DNA of 62,231 nt from assembly GCA_013288745.1 (NCBI GenBank), contig JABDBG010000005.1, positions 1 through 62,231 on the forward strand, given 5' to 3'. Source of the DNA: Bacteroidota bacterium. Its GTDB lineage: Bacteria > Bacteroidota > Bacteroidia > Chitinophagales > Chitinophagaceae. The notes under the pieces are model-generated. The model saw nothing but the letters and a program-made list of their open reading frames with translations, did not search any database and had not been told where the DNA came from. Below, in pieces: positions 25,692 to 34,487 of the stretch (the stretch's first letter is position 1; each line of letters begins with the position of its first letter). The position numbers and the translations under genes were made by a program.

Positions 25692-28600
25692 ATGAATAAG
25701 AATTCGGGACAAATATTTCAAACCAATAGTGTTGCTCGCTGGCGAAACTTTAAATGGACGTTTAGGGTTTTATTGATCATTGCCCTGTTTTTAATAGTCG
25801 TGATGGTCATTGCTTTAAAAACAGGGGTTAGCCCGTCTCCCGTAAATATCCAAAACAGGGCAAGGGCCTATGAGAATAAATTAGATCCCTCCAATCCATT
25901 AACCCTGGCCAATAGCCAGAATAAAAAGTACAAGGGATTTAAAAGCTTTTTGTTCAAAAAGATCAAAGAAGATTCTATCAGAAATATAGCGGCCCTGCAA
26001 AAAGGAAATACGCCCCAGTTGCCATTTATACGCGCAGGGTTTTATACACCCTGGACAAGAAAGACCTCTTTACCCGATATTCAAAAGAACGGCGATAAGC
26101 TGAACACTATTTTCCCCGAATGGTTCTTTATAGATAATAAGACCTTCACCATGCAATCAAGAATTGATAGCGAAGGGCTGGCTGTAATGCGCGAGAAAGG
26201 ATTGCGTATCATGCCGATGCTTACTAACTACAGTTCTGCGAAAAATGATTTTGATGGTAAGCTTTTGCACTTGATCTTAACCGATACTGTCAGACAAAAA
26301 ATATTTATCAATAACCTTGTTGATACACTATCTTTTTATAATCTGCAGGGGATCAATATTGATTTTGAAGATATAATCGAACCAACCAACGAGCCGCTTA
26401 CTAATTTTCAAAAACGATTGTACCAGGCGCTACACGCAAAGAACATGATGGCTACAATGGATGTAGGTGTTATGAATGACGATTATGATTACAAAAAACT
26501 GTCAGATTATAACGATTACCTTATCCTGATGGCCTATGATCAGTATAGCGATACAACAGCCGCAGGCCCTATAAGCGCACAGAAATGGATAGAAGAAGCA
26601 CTTGACTGGACAGCTAAAAGGATCGATAGTAAAAAAATTATTTTAGGCGTTGCAGGGTATGGATATGATTGGACGAATGATGATGATGGCAAACCGGTTG
26701 TAAGAGATCTTACTTATATGGAAGCTATTAACAAAGCAAAAATAGCCAACGTTAAGATCGACTATGATGATGATACCTACAATCTGCATTATAGTTATAT
26801 AGAAGAACAAACAGATGACAGTACAGGGGAAGTTACAAAAACACCACACAATATCTGGTTCACCGATGCGGCCACTACATTTAATGTGCTTCGTTTCAGC
26901 GATGAATACCCTACTGCAGGTACTGCTTTGTGGCGCCTGGGCGCAGAAGATCCGCGGGTGTGGAATTATTATAGCACCAACTTAAGTAAGACAACCTTAG
27001 AACAACACCCTTTTGATTTCAATTCGTTGGTATCGATCCCTTATGATATCAATCAAAAACCAACTTCAACAGGAGAAGGTGAGTTGTTGAGCATTTTATA
27101 TACACCGCAGCAGGGAAAGATCAATTTGCAAATAGATAGTTCAGATCTTTTGATATCAGAACAGGATTATGCTGTTTTACCTTCGGGATATGTCTATGAA
27201 AAATTTGGAGAAGACAGAACACCAATGGGGCCGGGACATAAAATGATCCTCACTTTTGATGATGGTCCGAGTGCAGAATTTACACCGAAGATCCTGGACA
27301 TTTTGGAAAAAGACAAAATACCCGCGACCTTTTTTGTTATTGGATTAAACGCCGAGCAGAATATTCCCTTATTACAACGCGAATACAAAGATGGTTACGA
27401 AATAGGTAACCACACATTTACACATCATAATATTGCGGAGATGAGCCCTGAACGGGCTGAGCTTGAAATGAAAGCAACAAGGTTGCTGATAGAAAGTATC
27501 ACGGGTCATTCAACTATTTTATTCAGAGCGCCATACAACGCGGATAGTGAACCTCAGACCTACGAAGAAATTGAACCCATCGCGCGAGCAAAAAAAGATA
27601 ACTATATCACCGTTGGTGAAAGTATTGATCCTAATGACTGGGAACAGAATGTAAATGCAGATACGATCGTTGCCAGAACGATCCGTTTAGCAGAATCTAC
27701 CAATGCCAGTATTATATTGTTGCATGACGCAGGTGGTAATACAAGAAAAGCAACGATCGAAGCATTACCAAGGATCATTGATTATTTTACTAAAAGAGGA
27801 TGCATATTTACAAACATTTCTGATTTGATGGGTAAGACAAGAGCCGACGTAATGCCGGCGCTTCCACCAAGCAATGATAGCTGGATGCGTGATTTTAATT
27901 TCTTTTTTGCAGAAGCAACTTATTGGAGCAGCCATATTTTGTTCGCTTTATTTCTTGTAGGCATCGCTTTATCAGTTGGCAGAATGGCGGTAATGGCGCT
28001 TTTAGCATCCATACAAAGACAACGTGAAAGAGAAGCCGCAGAGATTGGTAGCGTTTCCTGGCCAAACGGGCAGTTGCCTGCAGTTAGTATTGTTGTGCCT
28101 GCTTATAACGAAGAAGTAAATTCGGTAAGAACGATACAGAGTCTGTTAATGCAGGATTATCCAAATCTGCAGATAGTATTTGTGGACGATGGAAGTAAGG
28201 ATGCCACATTTGCTATTGTAAGTGATGCTTTTAAAAACAATCCCAGCGTTCACGTATATACGAAGGAAAACGGGGGTAAAGCATCTGCCTTAAATGTGGG
28301 TGTTGAAAAAGCAACCAGTGAATTTGTGGTTTGTATAGATGCTGATACACAATTAAAAACAGATGCGATTTCAAAGTTGATGGAAAAATTTCTACCGCCA
28401 TTAGTGTTGAAAAAACCATTTATAAAAGTTGGTGCAGTTGCAGGAAATGTAAAAGTTGGTAATGAAGTAAATATGATCACCCGCTGGCAAAGTATTGAGT
28501 ACATCACTTCTCAAAACTTTGATAGGCGCGCCTTTGATCTGTTAAACTCTATTACTGTTGTGCCGGGAGCTATTGGCGCTTTTAGAAAAGATGCTATCAT

Positions 28601-29204
28601 AGAGGCAGGAAGCTTTACAACAGATACATTGGCAGAAGATTGTGATTTGACCATGCGCCTGCATAAAAAAGGATATGCCGTTCGTAATTGTAATGATGCA
28701 ATTTCATACACGGAAGCTCCGGAAACAATGACGCAGTTTATGAAGCAACGTTTTCGCTGGAGCTTTGGTGTGATACAATGTTTTTGGAAGCACCGCGATG
28801 CCTTATTCAATGTTGAGTATAAAAATTTAGGAATGGTGGCACTGCCTAATATTCTCATCTTTCAAATTGTATTACCTTTTCTTGCACCGTTGGCGGATCT
28901 GTTTTTATTGTTGAGTTTAATTGCCGCGGGCCTTGGTATTATTCCCGCAAGTGTTGATCATATCCTTTTATATTATTTTGTTTTTACAATGGTAGATGTG
29001 ATGGGTGCAGCACTGGCTTTTGCATTTGAAAAAGAAGATTACAGAAAACTTATCTGGCTAATTCCTCAGCGTTTGATCTATCGCCAGCTGATGTATTATA
29101 TTCTTATAAAATCATTCAACAGGGCCATTAAAGGAGAATTACAGGGCTGGGGCGCTTTAAAGCGCACCGGAAACGTGAAGAAAGTAGCGCCGGTAACGGC
29201 GTAA
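25692..29204 (+). CDS. Trifunctional GH18-like / CE4 deacetylase / GT2 glycosyltransferase
   Basis: 1170 residues. Helix at about 24-43; a GH18/YaaH-like barrel (about 110-430) with QGINIDFED (catalytic E226, D224) and MAYD (280-283). CE4 polysaccharide deacetylase (about 515-710) with TFDDGP (D523/D524), H574/H578, R612, DPNDW (646-650) and H678, all five motifs intact. Helix about 745-770; GT2 domain (about 796-1025) with DDG 832-834, D883/D885, EDCD 982-985 and QRFRW 1019-1023; then C-terminal helices. Topology puts the hydrolase and deacetylase outside and the transferase inside. It resembles PgaB plus PgaC of poly-GlcNAc synthesis on one chain; the product is inferred, not shown. Confidence 0.88.
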   Translation: MNKNSGQIFQTNSVARWRNFKWTFRVLLIIALFLIVVMVIALKTGVSPSPVNIQNRARAYENKLDPSNPLTLANSQNKKYKGFKSFLFKKIKEDSIRNIAALQKGNTPQLPFIRAGFYTPWTRKTSLPDIQKNGDKLNTIFPEWFFIDNKTFTMQSRIDSEGLAVMREKGLRIMPMLTNYSSAKNDFDGKLLHLILTDTVRQKIFINNLVDTLSFYNLQGINIDFEDIIEPTNEPLTNFQKRLYQALHAKNMMATMDVGVMNDDYDYKKLSDYNDYLILMAYDQYSDTTAAGPISAQKWIEEALDWTAKRIDSKKIILGVAGYGYDWTNDDDGKPVVRDLTYMEAINKAKIANVKIDYDDDTYNLHYSYIEEQTDDSTGEVTKTPHNIWFTDAATTFNVLRFSDEYPTAGTALWRLGAEDPRVWNYYSTNLSKTTLEQHPFDFNSLVSIPYDINQKPTSTGEGELLSILYTPQQGKINLQIDSSDLLISEQDYAVLPSGYVYEKFGEDRTPMGPGHKMILTFDDGPSAEFTPKILDILEKDKIPATFFVIGLNAEQNIPLLQREYKDGYEIGNHTFTHHNIAEMSPERAELEMKATRLLIESITGHSTILFRAPYNADSEPQTYEEIEPIARAKKDNYITVGESIDPNDWEQNVNADTIVARTIRLAESTNASIILLHDAGGNTRKATIEALPRIIDYFTKRGCIFTNISDLMGKTRADVMPALPPSNDSWMRDFNFFFAEATYWSSHILFALFLVGIALSVGRMAVMALLASIQRQREREAAEIGSVSWPNGQLPAVSIVVPAYNEEVNSVRTIQSLLMQDYPNLQIVFVDDGSKDATFAIVSDAFKNNPSVHVYTKENGGKASALNVGVEKATSEFVVCIDADTQLKTDAISKLMEKFLPPLVLKKPFIKVGAVAGNVKVGNEVNMITRWQSIEYITSQNFDRRAFDLLNSITVVPGAIGAFRKDAIIEAGSFTTDTLAEDCDLTMRLHKKGYAVRNCNDAISYTEAPETMTQFMKQRFRWSFGVIQCFWKHRDALFNVEYKNLGMVALPNILIFQIVLPFLAPLADLFLLLSLIAAGLGIIPASVDHILLYYFVFTMVDVMGAALAFAFEKEDYRKLIWLIPQRLIYRQLMYYILIKSFNRAIKGELQGWGALKRTGNVKKVAPVTA

Positions 29205-29232
29205 TAACGGCGCACTAATAAAAAAAGAGTTT

Positions 29233-29240
29233 TACTTTTG
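29233..29240 (+). promoter_or_regulatory. Putative -7 element for tatC
   Basis: TACTTTTG matches TAnnTTTG, about 41 bases before the TTG start of tatC. It lies 29 bases after the preceding gene, which suggests tatC is transcribed separately. Confidence 0.5.
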
Positions 29241-29281
29241 CAGCCTTAACCGCTTTGCAAAAACCCGGTAAATAAATAACA

Positions 29282-30166
29282 TTGGCTACAGCAACAGATA
29301 GAAAATCTTTTTTTAACAGGCTCGGCGGTAAACCCGGCGATGATAAAGCAGAGATGACCTTCTTCGATCATATCGAAGAGTTGCGCTGGCATATTTTACG
29401 TAGCGTAATTGCCTGGTTAACGGGCGCCATTATTATTTTCATTTATATAGATTGGGTGTACGATCATTTGATACTGGCACCAACCATGCAGGATTTTTAT
29501 ACCTATGGTGCATTGTGCAGATTGGGCCATTTTCTACATTTAGGTGACAGTCTTTGTATGCCAGCTGTAAAAATAAATTTACAGGTAACAGAAGTAAACG
29601 GAACATTTACCTCCGCTTTAAATATTGCTACTATCGGCGGATTGATCTTGGCACTGCCATACATTTTGTGGGAACTGTGGCGTTTTATTAAACCGGCCTT
29701 GTCACCTAAAGAAAGAAAATATGGTGTTGGAAGCGTTTTTTGGGTATCGCTTTGTTTTTTTCTGGGCGGACTTTTCGGCTATTACATTTTAGCGCCGTTT
29801 ACTTTTAATTTTTTGGCAGGATTTACTTTGGGCAAACAGGGTATTGTGCAATACCGGCCGTCGATCAATGATTATATTGATAGCTTAACAAATTTAATAT
29901 TGGGTTGCGGATTGGCATTTGAATTGCCGGTTATTTGTTTTGTGTTAGCAAAATTGGGCCTGATATCAGGTACATTTTTGAAAAGATATTTTAAATTTGC
30001 TTTCGTAATAATATTAGTGGTAGCCGCCATCATAACGCCATCACCGGATTGGATCAGTCAATTTATAGTGGCAATGCCATTATTCGTTTTATACTGGATC
30101 AGTATTTTATTAGCAACTCGTGTTGAAAAGACAAAGAAAAAAGAAGAAGACAAAGAATGGAGTTAA
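29282..30166 (+). CDS. tatC: Sec-independent protein translocase TatC
   Basis: 294 residues from TTG 29282. An alternative ATG at 29354 would begin just before MTFFDHIEELRWHILRS, the conserved TatC N-terminus, so the start is uncertain. Six helices follow, with a 60-residue periplasmic loop, the conserved FELPVICFVLAKLGLI and IITPSPDWISQ. TatC recognises twin-arginine signals on folded exported proteins. No tatA is adjacent. rpiB follows 28 bases downstream and may share the transcript. Confidence 0.93.
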   Translation: MATATDRKSFFNRLGGKPGDDKAEMTFFDHIEELRWHILRSVIAWLTGAIIIFIYIDWVYDHLILAPTMQDFYTYGALCRLGHFLHLGDSLCMPAVKINLQVTEVNGTFTSALNIATIGGLILALPYILWELWRFIKPALSPKERKYGVGSVFWVSLCFFLGGLFGYYILAPFTFNFLAGFTLGKQGIVQYRPSINDYIDSLTNLILGCGLAFELPVICFVLAKLGLISGTFLKRYFKFAFVIILVVAAIITPSPDWISQFIVAMPLFVLYWISILLATRVEKTKKKEEDKEWS

Positions 30167-30193
30167 TCATTATCAATTTTAATAAAAATAAAC

Positions 30194-30643
30194 ATGCCAA
30201 GTTTCGATCTGAGTAAACCAATTGCTATCGGCTGCGATCATGCAGGTTTCGAATACAAAGAAATGCTTTTATCTTTTTTTACGAAAGAAGGAATAGCGTA
30301 TAAAGATCACGGAACTTATTCAAAAGATTCTGTAGACTATCCTGATTTCGCACATCCGGTAGCATCAGCAGTTGAAGATGGTGATGCGGCATTTGGTATT
30401 TTATTATGCGGTAGTGCGAATGGAGTAGCTATTACGGCAAATAAACACCAGGGAGTAAGAGCCGCTATTTGCTGGGCAGAGGAATTAGCGAGTTTAGCAA
30501 GACAACACAATAATGCAAATGTGATCTGTGTTCCCTGCAGATTTGTAGAAGAAACTACAGCAAAAAAAATGGTAACCTTATTTATGAATACAGCCTTCGA
30601 AGCCGGCCGTCATCAAAACAGGGTTGATAAAATAGCCTGTTAG
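30194..30643 (+). CDS. rpiB: Ribose-5-phosphate isomerase B
   Basis: 149 residues. LacAB/RpiB family: IAIGCDHAGFEYKE at the start, DHGTYSKDSVDYPDFAHPVA, and LLCGSANGVAITANKHQGVRA. The active-site cysteine lies in the CGSANG loop. It interconverts ribose-5-phosphate and ribulose-5-phosphate in the pentose phosphate pathway. Usual length. It may be co-transcribed with tatC and ends at an 18-bp-stem terminator. Confidence 0.95.
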   Translation: MPSFDLSKPIAIGCDHAGFEYKEMLLSFFTKEGIAYKDHGTYSKDSVDYPDFAHPVASAVEDGDAAFGILLCGSANGVAITANKHQGVRAAICWAEELASLARQHNNANVICVPCRFVEETTAKKMVTLFMNTAFEAGRHQNRVDKIAC

Positions 30644-30680
30644 TTTTACTAACAAATTTCAAAAAGCAATAAAGAAAATA

Positions 30681-30723
30681 AAAAAATAAAGACCGCAGTT
30701 TATCGCTGCGGTCTTTATTTTTT
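30681..30723. terminator. Very strong bidirectional terminator after rpiB
   Basis: Positions 30681-30698 are perfectly complementary to 30706-30723, an 18-bp stem with a seven-base loop, flanked by A-rich and T-rich ends. GACCGCAG/CTGCGGTC forms the GC core. Confidence 0.92.
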
Positions 30724-30760
30724 AAAGCGTTAATCAAATTAATCAAAAAAATTAACTTCA

Positions 30761-30775
30761 CCTGATAGCTATCGG
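30761..30775. repeat. Palindrome CCTGATAGCTATCGG
   Basis: GATAGCTATC (30764-30773) is a perfect 10-bp palindrome flanked by CCT and GG. I recall CCCGATAGCTATCGGG-type palindromes as frequent in Bacteroidota. A related form is at 24352-24365. Confidence 0.55.
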
Positions 30776-30793
30776 ATCAACGGTTCAGACACC

Positions 30794-31768
30794 CTACCAT
30801 CCCAATATCCAAGAAAATATCAAAGGCACAACAATTGTTGCATCACTTTCCACAATAAATTTCGGTGTAGTAATATCTAGTTTACCCCATGTGATTTTTT
30901 CGTTAGGAACTGCACCTGAGTAAGATCCATATGAAGTTGTAGAATCGCTCACCTGGCAAAAATAACTCCAGAAAGGAACATCATGCCATTCAAGATCCTG
31001 GTACATCATGGGTACAACACAGATAGGAAAATCACCCGCTATACCACCACCGATCTGGAAAAAGCCAACGCCTTTTCCGCCGGAATTATTTCTGTACCAA
31101 TCTGCCAACCAAACCATGTAGTCAATACCGCTTTTCATTGTAGTTGATTTCAGTTCCTGTTTGATAACATAAGATGCAAAAATATTTCCCATGGTGCTAT
31201 CTTCCCAACCCGGTACTACGATAGGAATGTTTTTCTTGGCAGCAGCTAACATCCAGCTATCCTTAGGATCAATTTCATAATACTGTTCCAATACGCCGCT
31301 CAATAACATTTTGTACATGTACTCGTGCGGAAAATAACTTTCACCTTTATCGTTCGCATCTTTCCATATTTTATGGATATGCTGTTGCAATCTTCGGAAT
31401 GCTTCTTCTTCCGGGATGCAGGTATCTGTTACGCGGTTGTAATGATTTTCTAAAAGGTCCCATTCTTCCTGCGGACTCAGATCACGGTAATTAGGTACTC
31501 TTTTATAATGGCTATGTGCCACTAAGTTCATAATATCTTCTTCCAGGTTTGCACCGGTACAGCTAATAATACTCACTTTATCCTGGCGGATCATTTCTGC
31601 CAAAGAAATACCCAGTTCTGCAGTACTCATAGCACCCGCGAGGGTTATCATCATTTTTCCACCTTCATCAAGGTGCGTTACATATCCTTTAGCTGCATCC
31701 ATCAGGGCCGCAGCGTTAAAGTGGCGATAGTGGTGCTCTATAAATTGCGAAACAGGTCCTTTACTCAT
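30794..31768 (-). CDS. Deoxyhypusine synthase-like protein
   Basis: 324 residues. Deoxyhypusine synthase fold: ITLAGAMSTAELG (about 41-53), ISCTGANLEEDI, the NAD-binding IGGGIAGDFPICV, and the catalytic-lysine motif TWGKLD (K296), equivalent to the active lysine of the eukaryotic enzyme. Eukaryotes and archaea use this enzyme to modify eIF5A/aIF5A with spermidine. Bacteria lack that target, and bacterial homologues have been tied to polyamine chemistry such as homospermidine formation. No polyamine gene is adjacent. It has its own promoter region next to an inverted repeat. Confidence 0.87.
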   Translation of the reverse strand: MSKGPVSQFIEHHYRHFNAAALMDAAKGYVTHLDEGGKMMITLAGAMSTAELGISLAEMIRQDKVSIISCTGANLEEDIMNLVAHSHYKRVPNYRDLSPQEEWDLLENHYNRVTDTCIPEEEAFRRLQQHIHKIWKDANDKGESYFPHEYMYKMLLSGVLEQYYEIDPKDSWMLAAAKKNIPIVVPGWEDSTMGNIFASYVIKQELKSTTMKSGIDYMVWLADWYRNNSGGKGVGFFQIGGGIAGDFPICVVPMMYQDLEWHDVPFWSYFCQVSDSTTSYGSYSGAVPNEKITWGKLDITTPKFIVESDATIVVPLIFSWILGW

Positions 31769-31804
31769 TGGTTTGTTTTTAGAAATGCGAAAATAGTAAT
31801 AATA

Positions 31805-31895
31805 ATTAGCTAATTTGCCGATATGCTAGTTAGTAATAACTTAATAATAATCGACACTGGAATTTTTAAAATAGCACATTAGCAAATCAGCTAAT
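31805..31895. repeat. Inverted word-repeat (TTAGCTAATT/TAGCACATT)
   Basis: Arm 31805-31828 and arm 31872-31895 are inverse complements at 20 of 24 positions. Extra words (TTAGCACATTGCTA) run up to the ATG at 31910. It occupies nearly all of the divergent space between the deoxyhypusine synthase-like gene and the AcpH-like gene. Confidence 0.65.
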
Positions 31896-31909
31896 TAGCA
31901 CATTGCTAT

Positions 31910-32500
31910 ATGAATCTACTGGCTCACGCGTATCTTTCTTTTGATCAACCCGAAATGTTGGTAGGAAACATGATCAATGATTATGTAAAAGGTAAAAAGC
32001 AATTCGACTATCCCGATGCTGTTCACAAAGGAATGATCTTACACAGAAGCATTGATGACTTTACAGATACACATCCTATAACAAAAGAATTAAAATCTTA
32101 TTTTAAAGACGACTACCGCTTGTATGCAGGAGCTTTTGGCGATGTGGTATATGATCATTTTTTAGCAAATGATACCAAACAGTTTGCTAATGACGAAGCT
32201 TTGCAAAAATTCAGCGATACCGTATATAAAGTATTGGATGAAAATTTCGAATTGTTACCCGCGCCCTTTCGAGGTATGATACCTTACATGAAAAAAGAGA
32301 ACTGGTTATACAATTATAAATTTCCGCAAGGCATAAAAAATAGTTTTGCCGGGTTGGTAAAGCGTGCTGCATATATAACAGATGCTGATACGGCCTTTAC
32401 GATTTTTACAAATCATTACGATGATATTCAAATTTGTTATGATGAGTTTTTCCCGCAATTAAAAAAGTTTGCCAAAGAACAGTTCGATCAATTGTCATAA
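31910..32500 (+). CDS. Acyl carrier protein phosphodiesterase (AcpH) family protein
   Basis: 196 residues (E. coli AcpH 193). The N-terminal MNLLAHAYLS, followed by GNMINDYVKGK and HRSIDDFTDTHP, matches the AcpH family, an HD-like helical fold whose His and Asp residues bind metal. AcpH removes the 4'-phosphopantetheine group from holo-ACP. Many annotated homologues are untested, so activity is inferred. The ATG is chosen because it is the only start before the conserved N-terminus. The 5' region is an inverted word-repeat. Confidence 0.85.
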   Translation: MNLLAHAYLSFDQPEMLVGNMINDYVKGKKQFDYPDAVHKGMILHRSIDDFTDTHPITKELKSYFKDDYRLYAGAFGDVVYDHFLANDTKQFANDEALQKFSDTVYKVLDENFELLPAPFRGMIPYMKKENWLYNYKFPQGIKNSFAGLVKRAAYITDADTAFTIFTNHYDDIQICYDEFFPQLKKFAKEQFDQLS

Positions 32501-32570
32501 TGTTGTAAGCTTATCTTCGCCTGTTTGATAAGGATGAATTTCAACTATATTTATAGTCAGAAATATCATT

Positions 32571-33455
32571 ATGAAGAAATACATACTTGGCCTCTCATTC
32601 CTTTTTTTATTGACCATAACATTTGCACAAACTAATCCTGTAAAAGTTTTAGTAGTAGTAGCTCATCCAGACGATGAAGCCGCGATGTCTGTAACCATTT
32701 ATAAAATAACACATCAATTAGGAGGAACTGTTGACGAAGCTGTGATCACTAACGGCGAGGCCGGATATAAATATTCTTTATTGGCAGAATCGATCTACAA
32801 CATAAAACTCACCGATGAAAAAAACGGAAGAGAAAATCTGCCAAGAATAAGAAAACAAGAATTGATGAATGCCGGAAAAATAATTGGCATCAGAAATTTC
32901 TATTTTTTTGATCAAAAAGATGCGCACTATGGTTTAGATGAACACGAACCTTTAGATACGTCCTGGGATGTTGCTTGGGTGCAACAAAGATTGAAAGAGA
33001 TCATCACTGCCAATCACTACGATTATGTTTTTTGCTTATTGCCTGAACCCGGCACACATGGTGGACATAAAGCTGCTACGATATTAACTTTAAAAACAGT
33101 TGCAGCGCTAAAAGGAGAAAAGCCGATCGTTCTATCTGTTAGTGGTTCAAGCAAAACAGATACAACGCAAAAAACTTTCACGCAATTAAAAGATTATGCT
33201 TTTACTAAAATATCAATTGGTAAGCCTTCTTTTTTTATTGATAAAACGGTTTCTTTCGGCTATAATAATAAATTGAATTATAAAATAATTGAGAACTGGG
33301 AAATAGCAGAACATAAATCACAAGGTACTATGCAGACTTTTATCAATATGGGCGATTATGAAAATTATTGGTATTATGATATCAATGACCCTGCACAATT
33401 TAATAGAACAAAATTATTTTTTGAAAATCTGAATAGCTTAATCCTAGGGAAATAA
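32571..33455 (+). CDS. Exported PIG-L family deacetylase
   Basis: 294 residues. A signal peptide (1-19, cleavage after TFA) precedes a LmbE/PIG-L domain with VAHPDDEAAMS (His/Asp/Asp metal and catalytic motif) and the second metal histidine in GTHGGHKAA. PIG-L enzymes remove N-acetyl groups from GlcNAc-containing glycoconjugates. Being exported, it probably acts on periplasmic or extracellular substrates. It is separated by only three bases from the ABC solute-binding protein, so it is the first gene of that operon. A link between a deacetylated sugar or siderophore and uptake is possible. Confidence 0.87.
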   Translation: MKKYILGLSFLFLLTITFAQTNPVKVLVVVAHPDDEAAMSVTIYKITHQLGGTVDEAVITNGEAGYKYSLLAESIYNIKLTDEKNGRENLPRIRKQELMNAGKIIGIRNFYFFDQKDAHYGLDEHEPLDTSWDVAWVQQRLKEIITANHYDYVFCLLPEPGTHGGHKAATILTLKTVAALKGEKPIVLSVSGSSKTDTTQKTFTQLKDYAFTKISIGKPSFFIDKTVSFGYNNKLNYKIIENWEIAEHKSQGTMQTFINMGDYENYWYYDINDPAQFNRTKLFFENLNSLILGK

Positions 33456-33458
33456 TAC

Positions 33459-34481
33459 ATGAGAAAATATATTGTATATCTTTTTATAGCAGTAGCGATC
33501 TTATCAGGCTGTCATTTAAAAAAAGCCAAACAAAAACTAGTCATCTATTCTCCCCATGGAAAAGAAATGTTGGGCGAATTCGAAAAATTATTTGAAGCAG
33601 CACATCCTGATGTAGATGTACAATGGCTGGATATGGGTTCGCAGGAAGTATTCGACAGGGTAAGTACAGAATCCCAAAACCCACAAGCAGATATTTGGTG
33701 GGGTTCCCCATCAACAATGTTTATTCGCGCAGAAAAATTAGGCTTGCTTCAAAAATACAAACCAACGTGGGCCAATAATGTTCCTGCTTATGCGAAAAGT
33801 AAAAACGATTTTTGGTACGGTACATTTTCTACGCCGCAGGTAATTGCTTTTAATAGTAATAAACTTTCTGCAGATAAAGCGCCGAAAGATTGGAATGAAA
33901 TTGCCAGTCCGGCCTGGAGAGGAAAAGTAGTTTTTAGAAATCCGTTGGCTTCGGGAACATTGCGTGCTATATTTTGCGCTATGTTGGCGCGCTCTGTTGC
34001 ACAAACAGGCAATGAAGAACAGGGCTGGAAATGGCTCAGGCAATTAGACTCTAACACAATTGTCTACGCAGCAGATCCTACACAGATGTATAATAAATTG
34101 GGCGGACAAAATGAAGCGGTTACTTTATGGAACATGCCGGATATGATCTTGCAAAAAGATAAGTACCATTATCCTTTCGGATACAATATCCCGCAAAGCG
34201 GAACAATCGTTTTAACAGATGGGATTGCTGTTATTAAAGGAACAAAGAATGAAGCATTGGCTGATAGCTTTTATGAATTTGTAACAACGCAACAAAGCTT
34301 ACTCATGCAAGCACAAAAATATTATCGCATTCCATCACGTACCGATATTCCCCGCGACAGCTTTCCTGACTGGCTAAAAAATACAAACTATACAACTTTA
34401 GATGTTGATTGGGATGTAGTAGCAGACAAAGAAACGGAATGGATGAAAAAATGGGACGCAACTATTAAAACAAGTAAATAA
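33459..34481 (+). CDS. ABC transporter solute-binding lipoprotein (AfuA/FbpA-like)
   Basis: 340 residues. A lipoprotein signal (LSGC, Cys at about 18) is followed by a two-lobe periplasmic binding fold of the COG1840 type: KLVIYSPHGKEMLGEFEKLF at the start, ADIWWGSPSTM, and YYRIPSRTDIP near the C-terminus. Relatives bind ferric ions, but others bind sugar phosphates or small organic acids. The iron-binding tyrosine pair cannot be confirmed by eye. It works with the ATPase and permease directly downstream. Confidence 0.87.
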   Translation: MRKYIVYLFIAVAILSGCHLKKAKQKLVIYSPHGKEMLGEFEKLFEAAHPDVDVQWLDMGSQEVFDRVSTESQNPQADIWWGSPSTMFIRAEKLGLLQKYKPTWANNVPAYAKSKNDFWYGTFSTPQVIAFNSNKLSADKAPKDWNEIASPAWRGKVVFRNPLASGTLRAIFCAMLARSVAQTGNEEQGWKWLRQLDSNTIVYAADPTQMYNKLGGQNEAVTLWNMPDMILQKDKYHYPFGYNIPQSGTIVLTDGIAVIKGTKNEALADSFYEFVTTQQSLLMQAQKYYRIPSRTDIPRDSFPDWLKNTNYTTLDVDWDVVADKETEWMKKWDATIKTSK

Positions 34482-34487
34482 TTTCTC

